Source of the DNA: Harmothoe impar | Taxonomy: Eukaryota > Annelida > Polychaeta > Phyllodocida > Polynoidae | Assembly (NCBI GenBank): GCA_947462335.1 | Contig: OX381714.1 | Coordinates: 33,628,025 to 33,692,024, forward strand | DNA length: 64,000 bases | Direction: 5' to 3' | Shown: piece by piece, positions 22,993 through 35,079 of the stretch | Numbering within the stretch: position 1 is the stretch's first letter | Layout of the letters: each line of letters opens with the position of its first letter | The notes under the pieces: model-generated | Seen by the model: the letters and a program-made list of their open reading frames with translations, nothing else | Databases searched by the model: none | Told to the model about the DNA's origin: nothing | Made by a program: the position numbers and the translations under genes

Positions 22993-25453
22993 TGGGGTGT
23001 TTCACAAGGAGAAAATAGATACAATTAATTTTACATGTTTTTTAAGACCAACTTAATATCACCCTATGTTAATTTTATCTTGGTGTTTCACAAGTTTCAA
23101 TTGTATCTATGGTCATATACTCAGATACAATTGAAGATAATAATGCGGCTTGTGAAACACCAACATAAGACTAACATTTGGTAAAAGTAAGTCAAACTTA
23201 ATTACCATGTAGCATTAATCTTAAATACGCTCCCCTTGTATGATGATCACATAGGATCAACATAAGTGTTGTTTAAATGTGTATAACCAGTTTATTTTCA
23301 TCCCAAATAAACAGATATTTGCAGGGATTCTTGTGTTTGGTGTGACACATATATTGCATGAAAAAAACGTGGAGAAATATGTATGGAAAATATTAGCGGG
23401 CATGGGCATGAGCTCCACGCTAATATGCATTGTGAAACACTTAAATATTAGTTGTATCTAGATTGTAGGCCAAAGACCCTGACTTAACATCTTGGTTGTA
23501 GACCTTTGTGAAACACTTTTTATAAGCAGTATACAATTGATACAACCAAATGTCGGTCTTAGTGGTCATATACAAATATACAGCAGTCCAACATTATAGC
23601 ACTCCAATGCACTATATGGATATATATCTAAAACTGGACATCGACATCCATGTAACAGAATCCTTCCAACAGAAATCTATATTTAGTAGAAGTAGAAATC
23701 CATGAATATCTATATGAAGGAGAACACCATGTTCATGCCTATGAATATGTCTGTGTGTATGTTCATTTAAAGATTCAAGATTGCAACCATTCATTGAATG
23801 CCACCATGCTTTCAATGTAATCTCGAATTGCAGTTGCAGTAATTTGATACTAATAAAAAAAAAATCTATTCCATTTTTCTTTCATGAACAGTTGGCATCC
23901 CATAGATGCTTGAAATGCAATCTTGACTTTTAGTTGCATTAATTTGATACTATCAAAAAAACAAATCCTATTTGATTTTTCCTTCATTCAACCCATTCAA
24001 GATGGCTACCATTTACTAAATGCCACAATGCTTTCAGTGCAATGAAGAATTATAGTTGCATTAATTTGTATAATTCATATAAGAAAATGTCTATTTGATA
24101 CCTTTTTCAAACACAGTTGGCACCCCATAGGTTTAGGATGGCCACCATTCATTGAATGCCACAATGCTTTAAATGCAATCTTGAAATGTAGTTGCATAAA
24201 TTTTATACTGTTAAAAAAATCCAATTTAGTTGTTCTTTTCATGAAGAGTTGGCACCCCATAGGTTCAAGATGGCCACCAGTCATTGAATGCCATAATGCT
24301 TAAATGCAATCTTGAATTGCAGTTGCATTAATTTGATTCTTAAAAAAAACACTTTCTTTTCTTTCTTTCATGAACAGTTGGCACCCCATACATTCAAGGT
24401 GGCTACCAGTCATTGCATGCCACAATGCTTTAGGTGCAATCACAAATTGTAGTTGCATTAATCTGATACTAATAAAAAAACTAATTCTATTCTTTTTTTT
24501 AAATTCATGAACAGTTGGCACCCCATATATTTAAGATGACTACCATTGATTTAAGATGCTTAAAATGCAATCTCGAATTGTAGTTGCATCAATTTAATGC
24601 TAATAAAAAACAAATTCTTATAGATTTTTCTTTCATGAATAGTTGGCACCCCATAAGGTGGCTACTATTCATATTAATGCAAATACAATGCTTTAAGTGC
24701 TAAATTACGAATTGTAGTTGCATTAATCTGATACTAATAAAAATAAAATATTCTATTTGATTTTTCTTTCATGAACAGTTGGCACCCCATAAATTAAAAA
24801 TGCACCCAGCACCCAGGTCAACAGCTATATACGGACACATGAACCTCCCCTGCCTGTTCTCCTTCAATGCAGAGTGAAGTGGGTGGGAGGGGGTGACCAT
24901 CAACAGTGCATAAACACTTTGATTGGATGACAAAGCAGTTTTTATATTACAACCCTAAATTTGTGCAACGAAAATCATCAAGAAATACTAAGTATTTTTT
25001 CCAAAGAATAGCTTTTCTAGAATGGCTCGATACTCAGAAATCCTACTGCGAATAAAAAAAAGTCAAATTCTGATTCTAAACACCTGAAAAGTGAGAAATG
25101 CTGGCGTTCACGGTTTATGTAGGAAATGTACTAAAAACACCAAAAATATGCAACAAAACCCTAATTTTCTCAAAAACTGTTCAGTAGGATTTTTTCTAAC
25201 TGAGGTTCCAGTGTTTTCTACCCTCATATTACACATTGGCATAGAGAATATATTGGCACCTAGTCAGGATTTTGCCCTAGAAGCAATCTGTGAGGCAAAA
25301 AACAGCCAAAATGAGCCACTGGTCTGAAGTATAAAACTGGGCATCGATCACTATAGAGCTACAAAGAGAGAGAATCGATGTCCAGTAATTAACACCTCCT
25401 ATAGAAACACTTATTCTACAATTAATTGTATGTCCCCCTTGTGAAACACCCCA
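22993..25453. mobile_element. 2.46-kb TIR element carrying a satellite
   Basis: Outer ends tggggtgtttcacaag (22,993) and cttgtgaaacacccca (to 25,453) are exact inverted repeats, extended by the related acaattaatt blocks inside. CAG flanks both sides, a possible 3-bp target duplication. Nested copies of the end occur at about 23,085-23,165 (a hairpin), 23,430 and 23,505. The right part holds a ~130-bp satellite (23,770-24,790). No transposase is visible, so it is non-autonomous. The superfamily is unassigned. Confidence 0.7.
23770..24790. repeat. ~130-bp satellite, 8-9 units
   Basis: gttggcaccccata-type blocks recur at about 23,891, 24,116, 24,248, 24,377, 24,513, 24,640 and 24,778. Each is followed by gccaccattcattgaatgcc, a gcaatcttgaattgtagttg block and an A-run. 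One unit is degenerate (the 225-bp gap). Flanked on both sides by element sequence. Confidence 0.88.
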
Positions 25454-25554
25454 CAGATGTCAGGTCAGACATTACACAAAGAACTAAATAAATAGCATCG
25501 TTTCGAACTTGTAAATTACGTTTTTAGTCAACAGAAAAACAACAAGGATAGATA

Positions 25555-28496
25555 ATGCTTAGCAATATCTTTATTGTCAAATACTGTGTCATGGGCCATT
25601 AGAGAAAAATGTATTTTCATTAATTTACTTGCCGTAATCATGAACCGTGTATTGTATCATTGGTACATTGAATTTTGAGCACCATATAGTATGTTCAATG
25701 ACTCTCCACATGAAAAATATGATTGATGATTAATTATAGGGGGAACTGTAACCTAGATATTTAGTCCATGGCTGCTATGCCAATTTTCTGGTACAAATAA
25801 CATTTTATGAACATTTACTGACTAAATGTTGCTGTATAATGGTTCATCGTGAACACGCGTGGAGTATATATACTACACTTCTCTTGAGGTTTTCTAATGA
25901 AGCCATAGGCATGCTATCTATATAGGAGATATCTCTCGGTATATAATCACTGTGGGATCATCAAATCCCACGACCAAAGGAAATATACATTTTCCTGTCC
26001 TTTTAGAGCAAAGAACGATGCCAAGAAGAATTATTGTCAATGCAGTAGCTTCTTCTTAACACATTTCCTCTCGATATATCCTGGAGCTACCTTTGGTGCA
26101 ACCATTTTTTTTAGCAATAGAACACGCATACACACGGCACGATTATAATGGAACTGCTGATCTACAGCAAAACGCTTACTGTCATGGAGAGATATCAAAG
26201 TAGACTATACTAGGGGTTGATTGATTAGTTGATAATATCATTGCCACTGGTCGAGTTGCCATCGTTCGAAGAGGTGTCACTGAAAGATAAAGCAAATATT
26301 GATATGTTAATACCAAGATACATGCCAATGTAATGTGATATCCCCTTTACATTAAAGAAGCACATGTACTGTGATAGAAGAGAAAGAGGAGCAACATTGG
26401 GAATTGATTATGACAACTAAAAGACGTACATTGTTATAAGGCCCCTCTCCCCTCACGATCAGTCACATGAAGTAGACTATACAGCAAAAGGAAACAATGA
26501 TAATATAAACATTATGCCTTAGTGTGAGGAATGATAACTCGACATGCTACTCTACTCACCAAGGTTTCCTCTTCTATACCGTCCTTCCAGAATGTTAATG
26601 TGGGAGGTCCGTCCTCCTTCTTGAAGACACACATGATGAGCATCCCCTCCCCACTGGCACTCTCACCTATACACATGGGGGTACAAACAGGCGATTTAGT
26701 AGGACGCATGGTGGACATACCCTTCTATTGAGTTATATGAAGTAAATATAGTACAGCAACCGCTCTGGATGTCTGTCCTCGCCAGAGAGCATCCATCTTG
26801 TGCCCTACGCTATGATTGACCCACTATTGCCCTTACCACAATGACCCTAGTGCGGCCTCACAGCTTCACAACACAGTTAAAATGCATGGGCAATTAGGTG
26901 ATTTCTCAGATTGGGACTGTTGTTCACACATCATACCATGCAGTCTATACCCACTTACAGGTAGGGGCAGTGTGTGAAGGGCGGAATGGGTAATTATCAG
27001 CTTTCTGAGAGTGATTTTCTGAGGTCCTATACCTGTACATGCAAAGTAGCCTTGTCACATCTCACTACACTTAAAAGTATGTAGTTGGTTGGAGGGGGCG
27101 CACAGGGCCGCATTCTGTCTGCCTTACAGTTTATGGTAGCTCCAAGCCCCTCCTCCTACAGCCTATAAGTATTGTCGACATATTACTAGGCAGCACCACC
27201 CTGTAGCTATATGGTGACACGTTAAGGCTGATCATGAGTCGAAGACCTGTCGTTCATTATAATACCACAGAATGGAAGACAGAAAATCATAGACATGTAG
27301 AAACAGACTCCTACATAAGGAGGCCGTTTATAAATGTTGTCAACTATACAAGGTTAAATTCACAGTAACCTACCCATGAAAAAGTCAACGTCTTTGAAAT
27401 TCTCGATGACATATTTCATATGTTTTTTGGCCTTTTTCTTGAACAGATCCACGCTGCTTGGGTCCTCTTGTTTAAGAAGTGCTACAATCCTGAAATAATC
27501 AATAATTAAAAATATGAAACTTTAGATTAAGGTTGAGACAATTTCACTCCGAAATGGAAACATATGGTGTATAAAGCCAATAATTATGTTGTATTAGAAA
27601 AAAAACGATTTCCCAAATAAAGTGATCTCCCAAGAGCTTAACGATTGCATGCTTGAAAGTGTTGAACTTGTTATTATTGTTCATCATATACACTGCATGA
27701 ATGTTGTCATTTAAGCAATTATTTTGTGGTTAACGTCACTGTTTAATTACATTAAATTTAAATTGAATGTCACGGAAAGGTCATAGTGAAATGTTAGCGC
27801 CTTTACGTGTCATTTACGCATTTAAGTATGCATTTTTAAGTAGTCCAATCTTGCCGTTAACATAGAGCCAGAGTTTTGTTGTGCATATGTGTGCACTGTA
27901 CCTGTCTATGTAATCCTTGACATAATGTTGGTACGTCTTCTTCTTTATATCGGCACTGATGAGTTTGTTTTCTACTGCAATGTTGATTCCATCTTCCGTT
28001 ACCTACAATAAAGATACCGGCGTTTGTTTACGCTAATGCATCATGCTGTTTGGGATTTCATATTGATAACATGTCTGTACTGTCTGAAATTAGGTTCACA
28101 TAATACATCAGCGTGTAATTAACTTGCAGTATCTTCTGTCTACCTTTACATTGCCGTATTGATGTTTTTCAGATTAAAGGCGACTGAATGGATATTTGGG
28201 AGGCATTTATTCGACTTTGCACAGAGAAAGAAAAGAGAGTCTGCAGTCTGTACACTCTCACAATCATCCATCATAACTTGTACTTTTACACATAAATAGA
28301 GGGCCTGCTTGAATAAATCCAATGCAAGTGTCTGACACAAGGTATGTGTCGGACTCTAGGTGAATCTACCATTCACTACCTAGTAGCTACGATATGGTCT
28401 AAGTACAAGAGAGATGAATACTCACCACACCCTCTACTTCATAAAATAAGTTGTCGACAAGTTTCATCTTGTAGTCATCACTCACCAGGATGTCTC
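25555..28496 (-). CDS. TPT1: TCTP (translationally controlled tumour protein) family gene
   Basis: Minus-strand exons with consensus splice sites and matching phases: 28426-28496, 27902-28002, 27374-27489, 26560-26666, then an acceptor at 26279 whose first codon is the TGA stop (26277-26279). Signature pieces are YKMKLVDNLFYEVEG (N-terminal strand and helix), TYQHYVKDYIDR, the KHMKYVIENFKDVDFFMGE helix-to-sheet segment, and the C-terminal FWKDGIEEETL, which ends exactly where family members end. TCTP is a cytosolic calcium- and microtubule-binding growth and survival factor related in fold to Mss4. With a short first exon the protein would be about 136 aa, against the usual ~172. The missing part is the flexible loop (residues ~35-66) with the first TCTP signature. 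No exon for it is visible in the 28,003-28,425 intron. A minus-strand AATAAA near 25,570-25,575 suits the 3' end of the transcript. Confidence 0.85.
26498..26559 (-). other. Donor and unspliced read-through downstream of TCTP exon 4
   Basis: The donor (gtgagt) follows the TTG codon. If unspliced, the frame would continue about 15 codons to a stop. The spliced form gives a TGA at once and the normal family C-terminus, so splicing is preferred. Confidence 0.6.
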
Positions 28497-28952
28497 CTAA
28501 AGGGTTTGATAAAAGAAATCAAATAGTCTTACATATCATACAGCAAAACGCTATTGTGACTGGGAAAATCCCTTCCACATCAATGTAGGGCGTAAAGATG
28601 AGAGATGAGACATCAGATATGGTACTTAGTATCTTAATAATTATATCAATAGCAGAGTACCAGTCACCAGGGCTCAGTGCGGATGTTACTGATTTCCCTC
28701 AAACTGACCGGGGCTTAAGTACAGGTGCCCGGCAGGTGGAGGGGGAGCCCACGTGACCGGAAATACATGTAACAGTGGTTTTCATTGGATAATATACATT
28801 TGACATTTAATTGGATAATTATATATTCATAGCTTTAATAAGGTGAGGTGCCGGACCGAGGTGGGGAAGCCTGCCGACCGGTGCCTCATGGGTAATGGAT
28901 TACATAATAGGTAATGTGTACACCTGGGAGCTTTGTCGCCTGCCTGCTGGTA

Positions 28953-29806
28953 CCCAGTAAACACCCTACGTAGTTCCAACGTAGCTCAGAGGTTTCTCTA
29001 GGTAGATGTCCAACCAAAAGGTTTGAGATTGGTAATTTTGGAAGGTTTGTAGACGTCAAAACGTTAAGGTTTATTTACGTTCAACAGATGAAGACGTCTG
29101 ATTTACGTTGATATACCTCATTCAGACGTAAAGATTCTACATAGATCTACGTTAAACGACGTAACTTTTCAACTTCAATTGGGTAGATGACTTTTCCGTG
29201 TCACACTAGGTGGCAGCACTATCAATTATGGAGAGAATATTACAGCTCTTTAACAAATCTATGACATTCAAGCAGTAAATTCTCATTAATTCTGAAATTC
29301 AATATCATGCAAATAAACCGTATTCAATAGAATATTTATATATAAAGGACAGGTGATTAAAGTACTGTGCATGAATAGGTGCTTTGAGGCACTTTACTGT
29401 GAGGACACCACATTAGTGGTAATGGAAGAATTACAAAGCCTCTCTGCAGCCAAAACTATTCAACAGATCTATACTGTCAGGCTGTTCAATTGAACTACAA
29501 GAATATACTATGTAGAATGAGATGAGATTGAAAATTATAGTAGTTACTTTGTAGGAATATTGTTTGCAAATGTAAATTTGTCTGCAATATATTACAAGTC
29601 TTTGTCTGAGTCCCACTATGTAGAATTATATGTAGTGTGTCAAACATAGATTTACCTCTTCAGGAGCTACGTAAATCAGACCTGCAGGTTTGAGATTGGT
29701 AAATAAACCTTAATGTTTTGACGTTGATAAACCTACTGAAATTACGTAGTTCAGACCAAAATTCAACGTAGATTTACGTCTGACCAACGTCGTTGTGTTT
29801 ACTGGG
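28953..29806. mobile_element. MITE, cccagtaaacac family, 854 bp
   Basis: Ends cccagtaaacac and gtgtttactggg are exact inverted repeats, with longer imperfect arms rich in acgtagatttacgt-type blocks. TA flanks both sides (28,951-28,952; 29,807-29,808). A tttgagattggtaa block occurs twice in direct orientation (29,019 and 29,687). Lies upstream of TCTP exon 2, probably within intron 1. Confidence 0.75.
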
Positions 29807-30182
29807 TAGCACCTTAGTCGTCTCAAGTGGACCAGGGTGCTATACTGGCTAGGGGTGTACGGATTATATCATTGTTTGTGTGTTGACCATTAATCCTTGG
29901 GTCAACATATTTTGTCCATTGTTTGTGGTTTGGAGTGTCCGCTCGGCGCCTCCGCGTCTGGAGGGGGGGGGCTGACCGTTACCTTTGTATAGGGAGATAT
30001 GGGTCCGCTTGTGATATATGGATTAATTATGCATGGGGGGATTAATTGCCTTGGCTAAATGAGAAACATGTGTAACTGACTGGGCGTACTTTGATAGCTA
30101 CATGGGTCAGAAATATGTATAAAGTATTGTACTTATTAGAAATAATAAAACATATGAATATTAATAATCATAAATCATAATT

Positions 30183-30212
30183 ATGACGTCATATGACGTA
30201 ATATTACGTAAT
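30183..30212. promoter_or_regulatory. Cluster of CRE-like palindromes
   Basis: tgacgtcatatgacgtaata followed by ttacgtaata gives one perfect CRE (TGACGTCA) and two close relatives within 30 bp. Mammalian TPT1 promoters use CRE sites. Here the cluster lies either in the first intron or close to an alternative first exon of the TCTP gene. Confidence 0.4.
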
Positions 30213-30351
30213 ACCTTGGTTGAAGGAGAAATAAGGGGTTTTGTGGCGTGACAGCATGAAGAGCCCAATCGGTTTTGGAACATGCATGTACTTGATCCAT
30301 TGTAGAGTCAAATGCCTCACTATTTCACCATCAGAAGCACGGTCATATTGT

Positions 30352-30377
30352 TTCTGATATATATATATATATATATA
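30352..30377. repeat. (TA)n microsatellite
   Basis: About ten TA dinucleotides. Confidence 0.85.
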
Positions 30378-30803
30378 GTTGCATTGGTTACTCCTATGAT
30401 TGGAGTTTACGTGACATTTAAAGTGCGTGTTTTGGATTATAATTTGCTTTTGATATGACAGAACTGATATAAAGTGGTCCAAAGCGGATGGGGTGCATTG
30501 GCATAGACCTAAGTCATAGGACACATAATTATCATTATACTCAGATCTACCGGTACATCCTAGATATTGCCAGTATTACTTGCAGACATGAAGGGCAGTG
30601 TATTTACGCTTGGAAAGTTTTAGGAAGTGGGCCAGTGTCATAAATACACTTTTCAGGGTAAGCAATTGAAGATGACATAGATAGGACTAGTGTTGTATTT
30701 TACCTGCACACAGCTAGAAAGAGAATAAAAGTAGTACCCAGTCAGTAGGGTTAGGATTTATATTGAGACTTAATAAACATTTCCATGGAGTTTCATGCAG
30801 AAC

Positions 30804-30816
30804 TGAATATAATCAT
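30804..30816 (-). CDS. TPT1: Candidate first coding exon of TCTP
   Basis: ATG ATT ATA TTC A then gt on the minus strand. Joined to the acceptor at 28,496 it would give MIIFRD, close to the MIIYRD start of vertebrate TCTP, in exactly the right phase. The donor (gttctg) is weak and the exon is only 13 coding bases, so this remains a hypothesis. Confidence 0.35.
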
Positions 30817-31164
30817 CTTTTTCAGATGAGCGATGATGCATGTGTTGTACAATGTTTTCCAACAAAATAACCAAGCTCTTATTTGGAAATTGCTGCAAAC
30901 ATGGCCGTGTCAGCTATTTACCAGGCTCCTAGAGTCACGCATATTTATTTACTCTTCAGCTGTCGTTAGGTCAAATAAAAAAGCTGTGTTTCAGTTTACA
31001 TGATCTGCATATCTAGGTTAGCTAGGTCGGGTTTTTAACTGCTGGTCTTGAAAAATGTAATTTGGGCCTTAACAACCGGCCCTATGCCACATGAAAATGC
31101 AATTTTGCAAGTATGTGCTCCCTGGAATAGTGACTAAGGAGTAAAATAAGTTGTATTGGAGACA

Positions 31165-31770
31165 GTGCAATCTATGACCGGCATGACAGAAAAAGGCTTA
31201 TTTAGGGCAGATTTACATAGACATTTTTAACTAAATGCTCTGCAATATATGATGCATACATTAATGTGGATGGCTGTCATTATTTTCCCTTCCTTTTGAC
31301 AATGTAGGTGTTTAAAATGAATGCTTCTTTTAAAGTGACGTCTATGACCTTATAAGATGGAATTTTCTATTTTATATGTGTTAGAATAGAGGTATAATTA
31401 TAGAAACTATGAAAATAAAATTAGTATCATAAAGTCTCAATACATCGATTAACTTTTTCAGCCATTTCTATGTATAGCTGCCCTAAATAAACTGTTTCCT
31501 TCCATGTCGGTCATAGATTGCACCTGGTCATAGATTACACCTGGTCATAGATTGAACCCGGTCATAGATGAAAACATTGGCCCATGTTTGTGAGACACAG
31601 CCTGATCTGGCTGCAATTATCTCCAAAACATGATGAAACACATAGAGGCAACCCTTTTTTGTTATACCTAGGCTATTACCTCTGGCACTTATGGAGGACA
31701 TGTAATTGTGCGTATTTAAGATCATATTTTGGTACTTAACTCTTTCAGGACGCCTGTCGCTAAGATATGA
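31165..31770. mobile_element. Inverted-repeat element with 18-bp minisatellite (copy 1)
   Basis: Arms at about 31,165-31,235 and 31,445-31,521 are inverted relative to each other (caatctatgaccggcatg against catgtcggtcatagattg; agggcagat against atagctgccct). Just after the right arm cacctggtcatagattg is repeated three to four times. The block from about 31,448 continues with gaaaacattggccc and gtgagacacagcc, matching 54,667-54,900. Confidence 0.65.
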
Positions 31771-31928
31771 CATTTGTCGTCATGATGCACCAATCCAGCC
31801 CCAGCAAGTAACTCACCGATGCTGCATTGGTGCATCATGCTGACCCTTCGTAGGATCGGTATGATGCTTGAATGCAGCGTTGGCATGTTACTTGTCATCG
31901 TGATGACCAAGGGCATGAGGCATTAAGG
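31736..31928. mobile_element. MITE, palindrome-rich family (copy 3)
   Basis: Starts cttaactctttcaggacgcc and ends gggcatgaggcattaagg. The interior has gatgctgcattggtgcatca and gtatgatgcttgaatgcagc. Same family as the copies at 7.1, 19.3 and 34.5 kb. Confidence 0.65.
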
Positions 31929-32424
31929 TATCATGGCGCCCTTAAGGGGCAAACGAAGATTTGGGGATCCCTCTACTCCAGCGCTCTGCTACAATCAGAC
32001 AAATTATCACAACGGCACTGTTCTTTTTGTTTGTATGTGTATACCCTCTAATTGTGAAGAACATATTTCCAAGATTATAACCAAGTTGAATAGAATATTG
32101 AATAGCTGCATGTGCTTTACCTGTGAAGCGGTCTTTATACAGCACCATGGTGGTCACGTGTCTTACTGTCTCAGGATGCGAGTCGCTTCTCACACCATCT
32201 GCAGAAAAAAATGGTGTATATATACTTCTTAATCTTCAAGTAAAGATGGGTTTAACCATAGTACCTCTGATATTAACAGTCATTATTACAATATTTCCAG
32301 ACGCTTTAGGGTACACTTATGTCGTTCAACCTTGTTTTCCTTTCTTTTTACACCACCTGATAGGCCTATATCTACAAATGATTGCAGCTGGTGAGGTGCT
32401 TTATACTCTGCCGATGCCTTCTCT

Positions 32425-32690
32425 GCAAAGACGTGTGTTTTGGGACCAAGACGTGTTTGGGACCAAAGACGTGTGTTTACAAAGACGTGTGTTTTGGGAC
32501 CAAAGACGTGTGTTTTGGGACCGTGCAAAAGACGTGTTGGGAGCAAAGATGTGCGATTACAAAGACATGTGTTTTGGGGACAACTTCTTAACTTTCTTCT
32601 ACTTACATTTATTTTTAGACGTGTGTCCTGGGGACAAAGGCGTGTTCTAGGGACAAAGACGCGTGTTCCGGGGACAAAGACATGTGTTTT
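32425..32690. repeat. Degenerate minisatellite (gacgtgtgttttgggaccaa)
   Basis: About ten imperfect copies of acaaagacgtgtgttttggg with spacing of 16-25 bp. Open frames on both strands across it are artefacts of the repeat. Confidence 0.75.
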
Positions 32691-32927
32691 TTGGCGGATT
32701 CCGAGTAACATGATCTACGAAAAAATGCCTTACTGCGGGATGCACTAAGGTCCCTTTTCCCAGTACATCTAGTACATGTCATATGGTAAAGTATCTAGGC
32801 TGACATTATTAAAGATATTGATTTCCGTTTCCGTTGCAATGAGTTGAGCTATAGGTGCAAATAGGACGTTAATCTAACCTCAAAATGAGGTTAATTACAC
32901 GGTGAGACAACTGCAACCTGTTACATG

Positions 32928-33035
32928 CACACTCAAAAAGTCAGCGTCATTGACGCAAAAACCACCATTTCAGGTGAGGGTGGTTTCAGGTGAGGGTGGT
33001 TTTAGCGACAATGACGCTGACTTTTCCTGAGTGTG
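32928..33035. mobile_element. Near-perfect 108-bp foldback
   Basis: cacactcaaaaagtcagcgt at the left and acgctgacttttcctgagtg at the right pair, continuing through ccacc/ggtgg blocks almost to the centre. A transcript would be a single stem-loop. Typical of a tiny foldback MITE. Confidence 0.75.
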
Positions 33036-33520
33036 TGGGACGTCATTGATGTAGTATTACGTCTCCAATGCCACCTTGATTCACTACCATCCCCTTTTAA
33101 CTAAACTGTTTCCGACAGGCACCAATATATCTACCTGACACATTCTCTATATCTTTCCCCCTCTGAACGTGTTACCTAATGCTGCTCTCCGTTTCAACGA
33201 TAATGAATGTTATCATATATAAATCAACATTCCTCGCCGTATCTAGGGCGAACCGTCTTTAGGGTAGGAAGGGCAAACGACAATAATTATGTAAGATACA
33301 AAGACATAGATACATGGTCTGGTAAGGATGAGTGTGATAGTGTTGATCATTGGTTAACTTCATAACATGGACTAGTATAAGCGTAATCAGTGAGTTTCTT
33401 GTATTTTGTGAATGCCCTACTGATGATACTTGAATACTGTCACAATAATCACGTTTTCCGATATGTAAGATCAGTCCAACTTCACAGGTTGTCCAGGTTG
33501 TCTCTGGAATGACTCTACTC

Positions 33521-33666
33521 TTTGTAGCTCTTTGGGGGAGCCGCCCAGGCGGCCTAAGGGAGCATAGGGGAGTCTCCCTGACTCATCTTAGGGAGTCACA
33601 TATAGACCTGGGCTCCTCTAGAGAGGGGAGTCGTTCTGAAGGCAACCTGGACTCCCTTTTGATGCT
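33521..33666. mobile_element. Truncated copy of gggagtc MITE
   Basis: Shares ctgactcatcttagggagtc, gacctgggctcc and ggcaacctggactccctt with the complete copy at 36.3 kb. The left arm is shortened. Confidence 0.65.
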
Positions 33667-34515
33667 GTCTCTTTTCTCTACGATTCTTAGATTTGTGCGT
33701 TGATAGTGGTGAAAAACACAGTTCAATCCACAGAAAATTACCCAATGCGCCTGTGAATGTGGTAGAGTCGACCACATACCTTGAGTCGGACACCTTAATT
33801 TGAAGTTATTCATGCATGAAAAGCCCTCTTGGTGCCCTTCGTCGGTAAGAGTAACATTTGATTTGTACCATTTTACACAAATAAAGGGCTTTACATGCTT
33901 GATTAAATACAAATTGAAGTGTCCGAGTTTTTGCACTGTTTTATACTCAAAGTGTGAATACAGGTTACGTTTGGCAACATTAGCCAACATGACGTCATCA
34001 AATCACCTTCCGAGGACAGTACATAATCCATGATATCGCAGAAATACACAGTTATTTCCTTCAAATTTAGCATTTAGAAGTGCAGAGCCAAGTGGTAACA
34101 CATTACTGTTGATATAGTCATCACACAGAAAACACATACAGGGACACAATGATACAGAGGAGGCAGTAAAGTGAATAGCAGTAGCTCTTGGTTCAAAATG
34201 ATGCTATCAAGATCACAGACAGCTCTTATCAATTCAGCGTATAAAAAACGACTGCCCAATCTTCTGAAACCCTTTTATCTACATTAAAAGTCCAAATGAA
34301 ATACAGATCTAAATACGTATTTATTTATATGCTCATATCAAATTATATAAACAGAAGGCATAGTTTATGGAACGCATTATAACTTTCAGATGTATCAAAT
34401 GTCACCCCATTTTAAGGTGAAGTAGTCCAAGATCCAGGTCAATTTAACAAAGATTCCCATGACTTCTTCAGGGGGTGTGGATTGTGACACATCTTGCTGG
34501 CCCCTTGGGTGATTG

Positions 34516-34765
34516 TTAACCCTTTAAGGACCGCATAGAACTTACTTCGACCTTTGACTTTGTCGTCATGGTGCACGAATGCAGCCCTGGCAAATCCACT
34601 TGCCAGGGCTGCATTAATGCTTCATACTGATCGTTTATGAGCGTATCAACCCAGTAGGGTCGACATGATGCTTGAATGCAGCCCTGGCGAGTTACTCGCC
34701 ATAACTGCATTCATGCTTCATGCCGGCACAGTACATTAAAGCATTATGTGGCGTTGAATGGTCAA
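34516..34765. mobile_element. MITE, palindrome-rich family (copy 4)
   Basis: Left end ttaaccctttaaggaccgca, right end tgtggcgttgaatggtcaa (inverted). The interior holds gaatgcagccctggc units in alternating orientation (34,575-34,725). This is the clearest copy of the family. Confidence 0.75.
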
Positions 34766-34832
34766 TGTCCTGTCTAACCCCCCTGGTTAACAGTGCATGT
34801 CTCTCTCAGGCTGACTTGTTCTGTACCCTCAG

Positions 34833-35074
34833 CCACTCCTCCCAAACATTATGGGTGGGGACATATCCCAGTTACCCCCTGAGGTCATGGGCCTGACATG
34901 GTCATGTATGACTGCCCACCCCACCTTCACCGTGGGGAGTGTGAAGAACAAACTAAATCTGCCATTAAAAGTCAGAAATCTGAAGAAGAAGAAGAAGCAA
35001 TCTGCTATTAAAAGTCAGAAATTTGAACAAGAAGAAGCTGGCGATTATGTTCAAATCCAGTGTACAATCACATG
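34833..35074 (+). CDS. Weak candidate terminal exon
   Basis: An open stretch after a ccctcag acceptor-like site reads to a TGA at 35,074. It has a lysine-rich middle with a duplicated attaaaagtcagaaat block and ends EAGDYVQIQCTIT. No family recognised and no upstream exon found. It may be chance. Confidence 0.15.
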
Positions 35075-35079
35075 AATTG

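Noticed and set aside
28146..28340. Candidate loop exon for TCTP
   Set aside because: The acidic stretch (MMDDCESVQTADS) has no TCTP signature, and phase-compatible splice sites were not found.
29358..29366. Alternative first exon ATGCACA for TCTP
   Set aside because: Phase fits, but it would drop the conserved hydrophobic residues after Met. The 30.8-kb candidate matches better.
32286..32711. Open frames over the gacgtgtgttttggg repeats
   Set aside because: Both strands are open because of the degenerate tandem unit.
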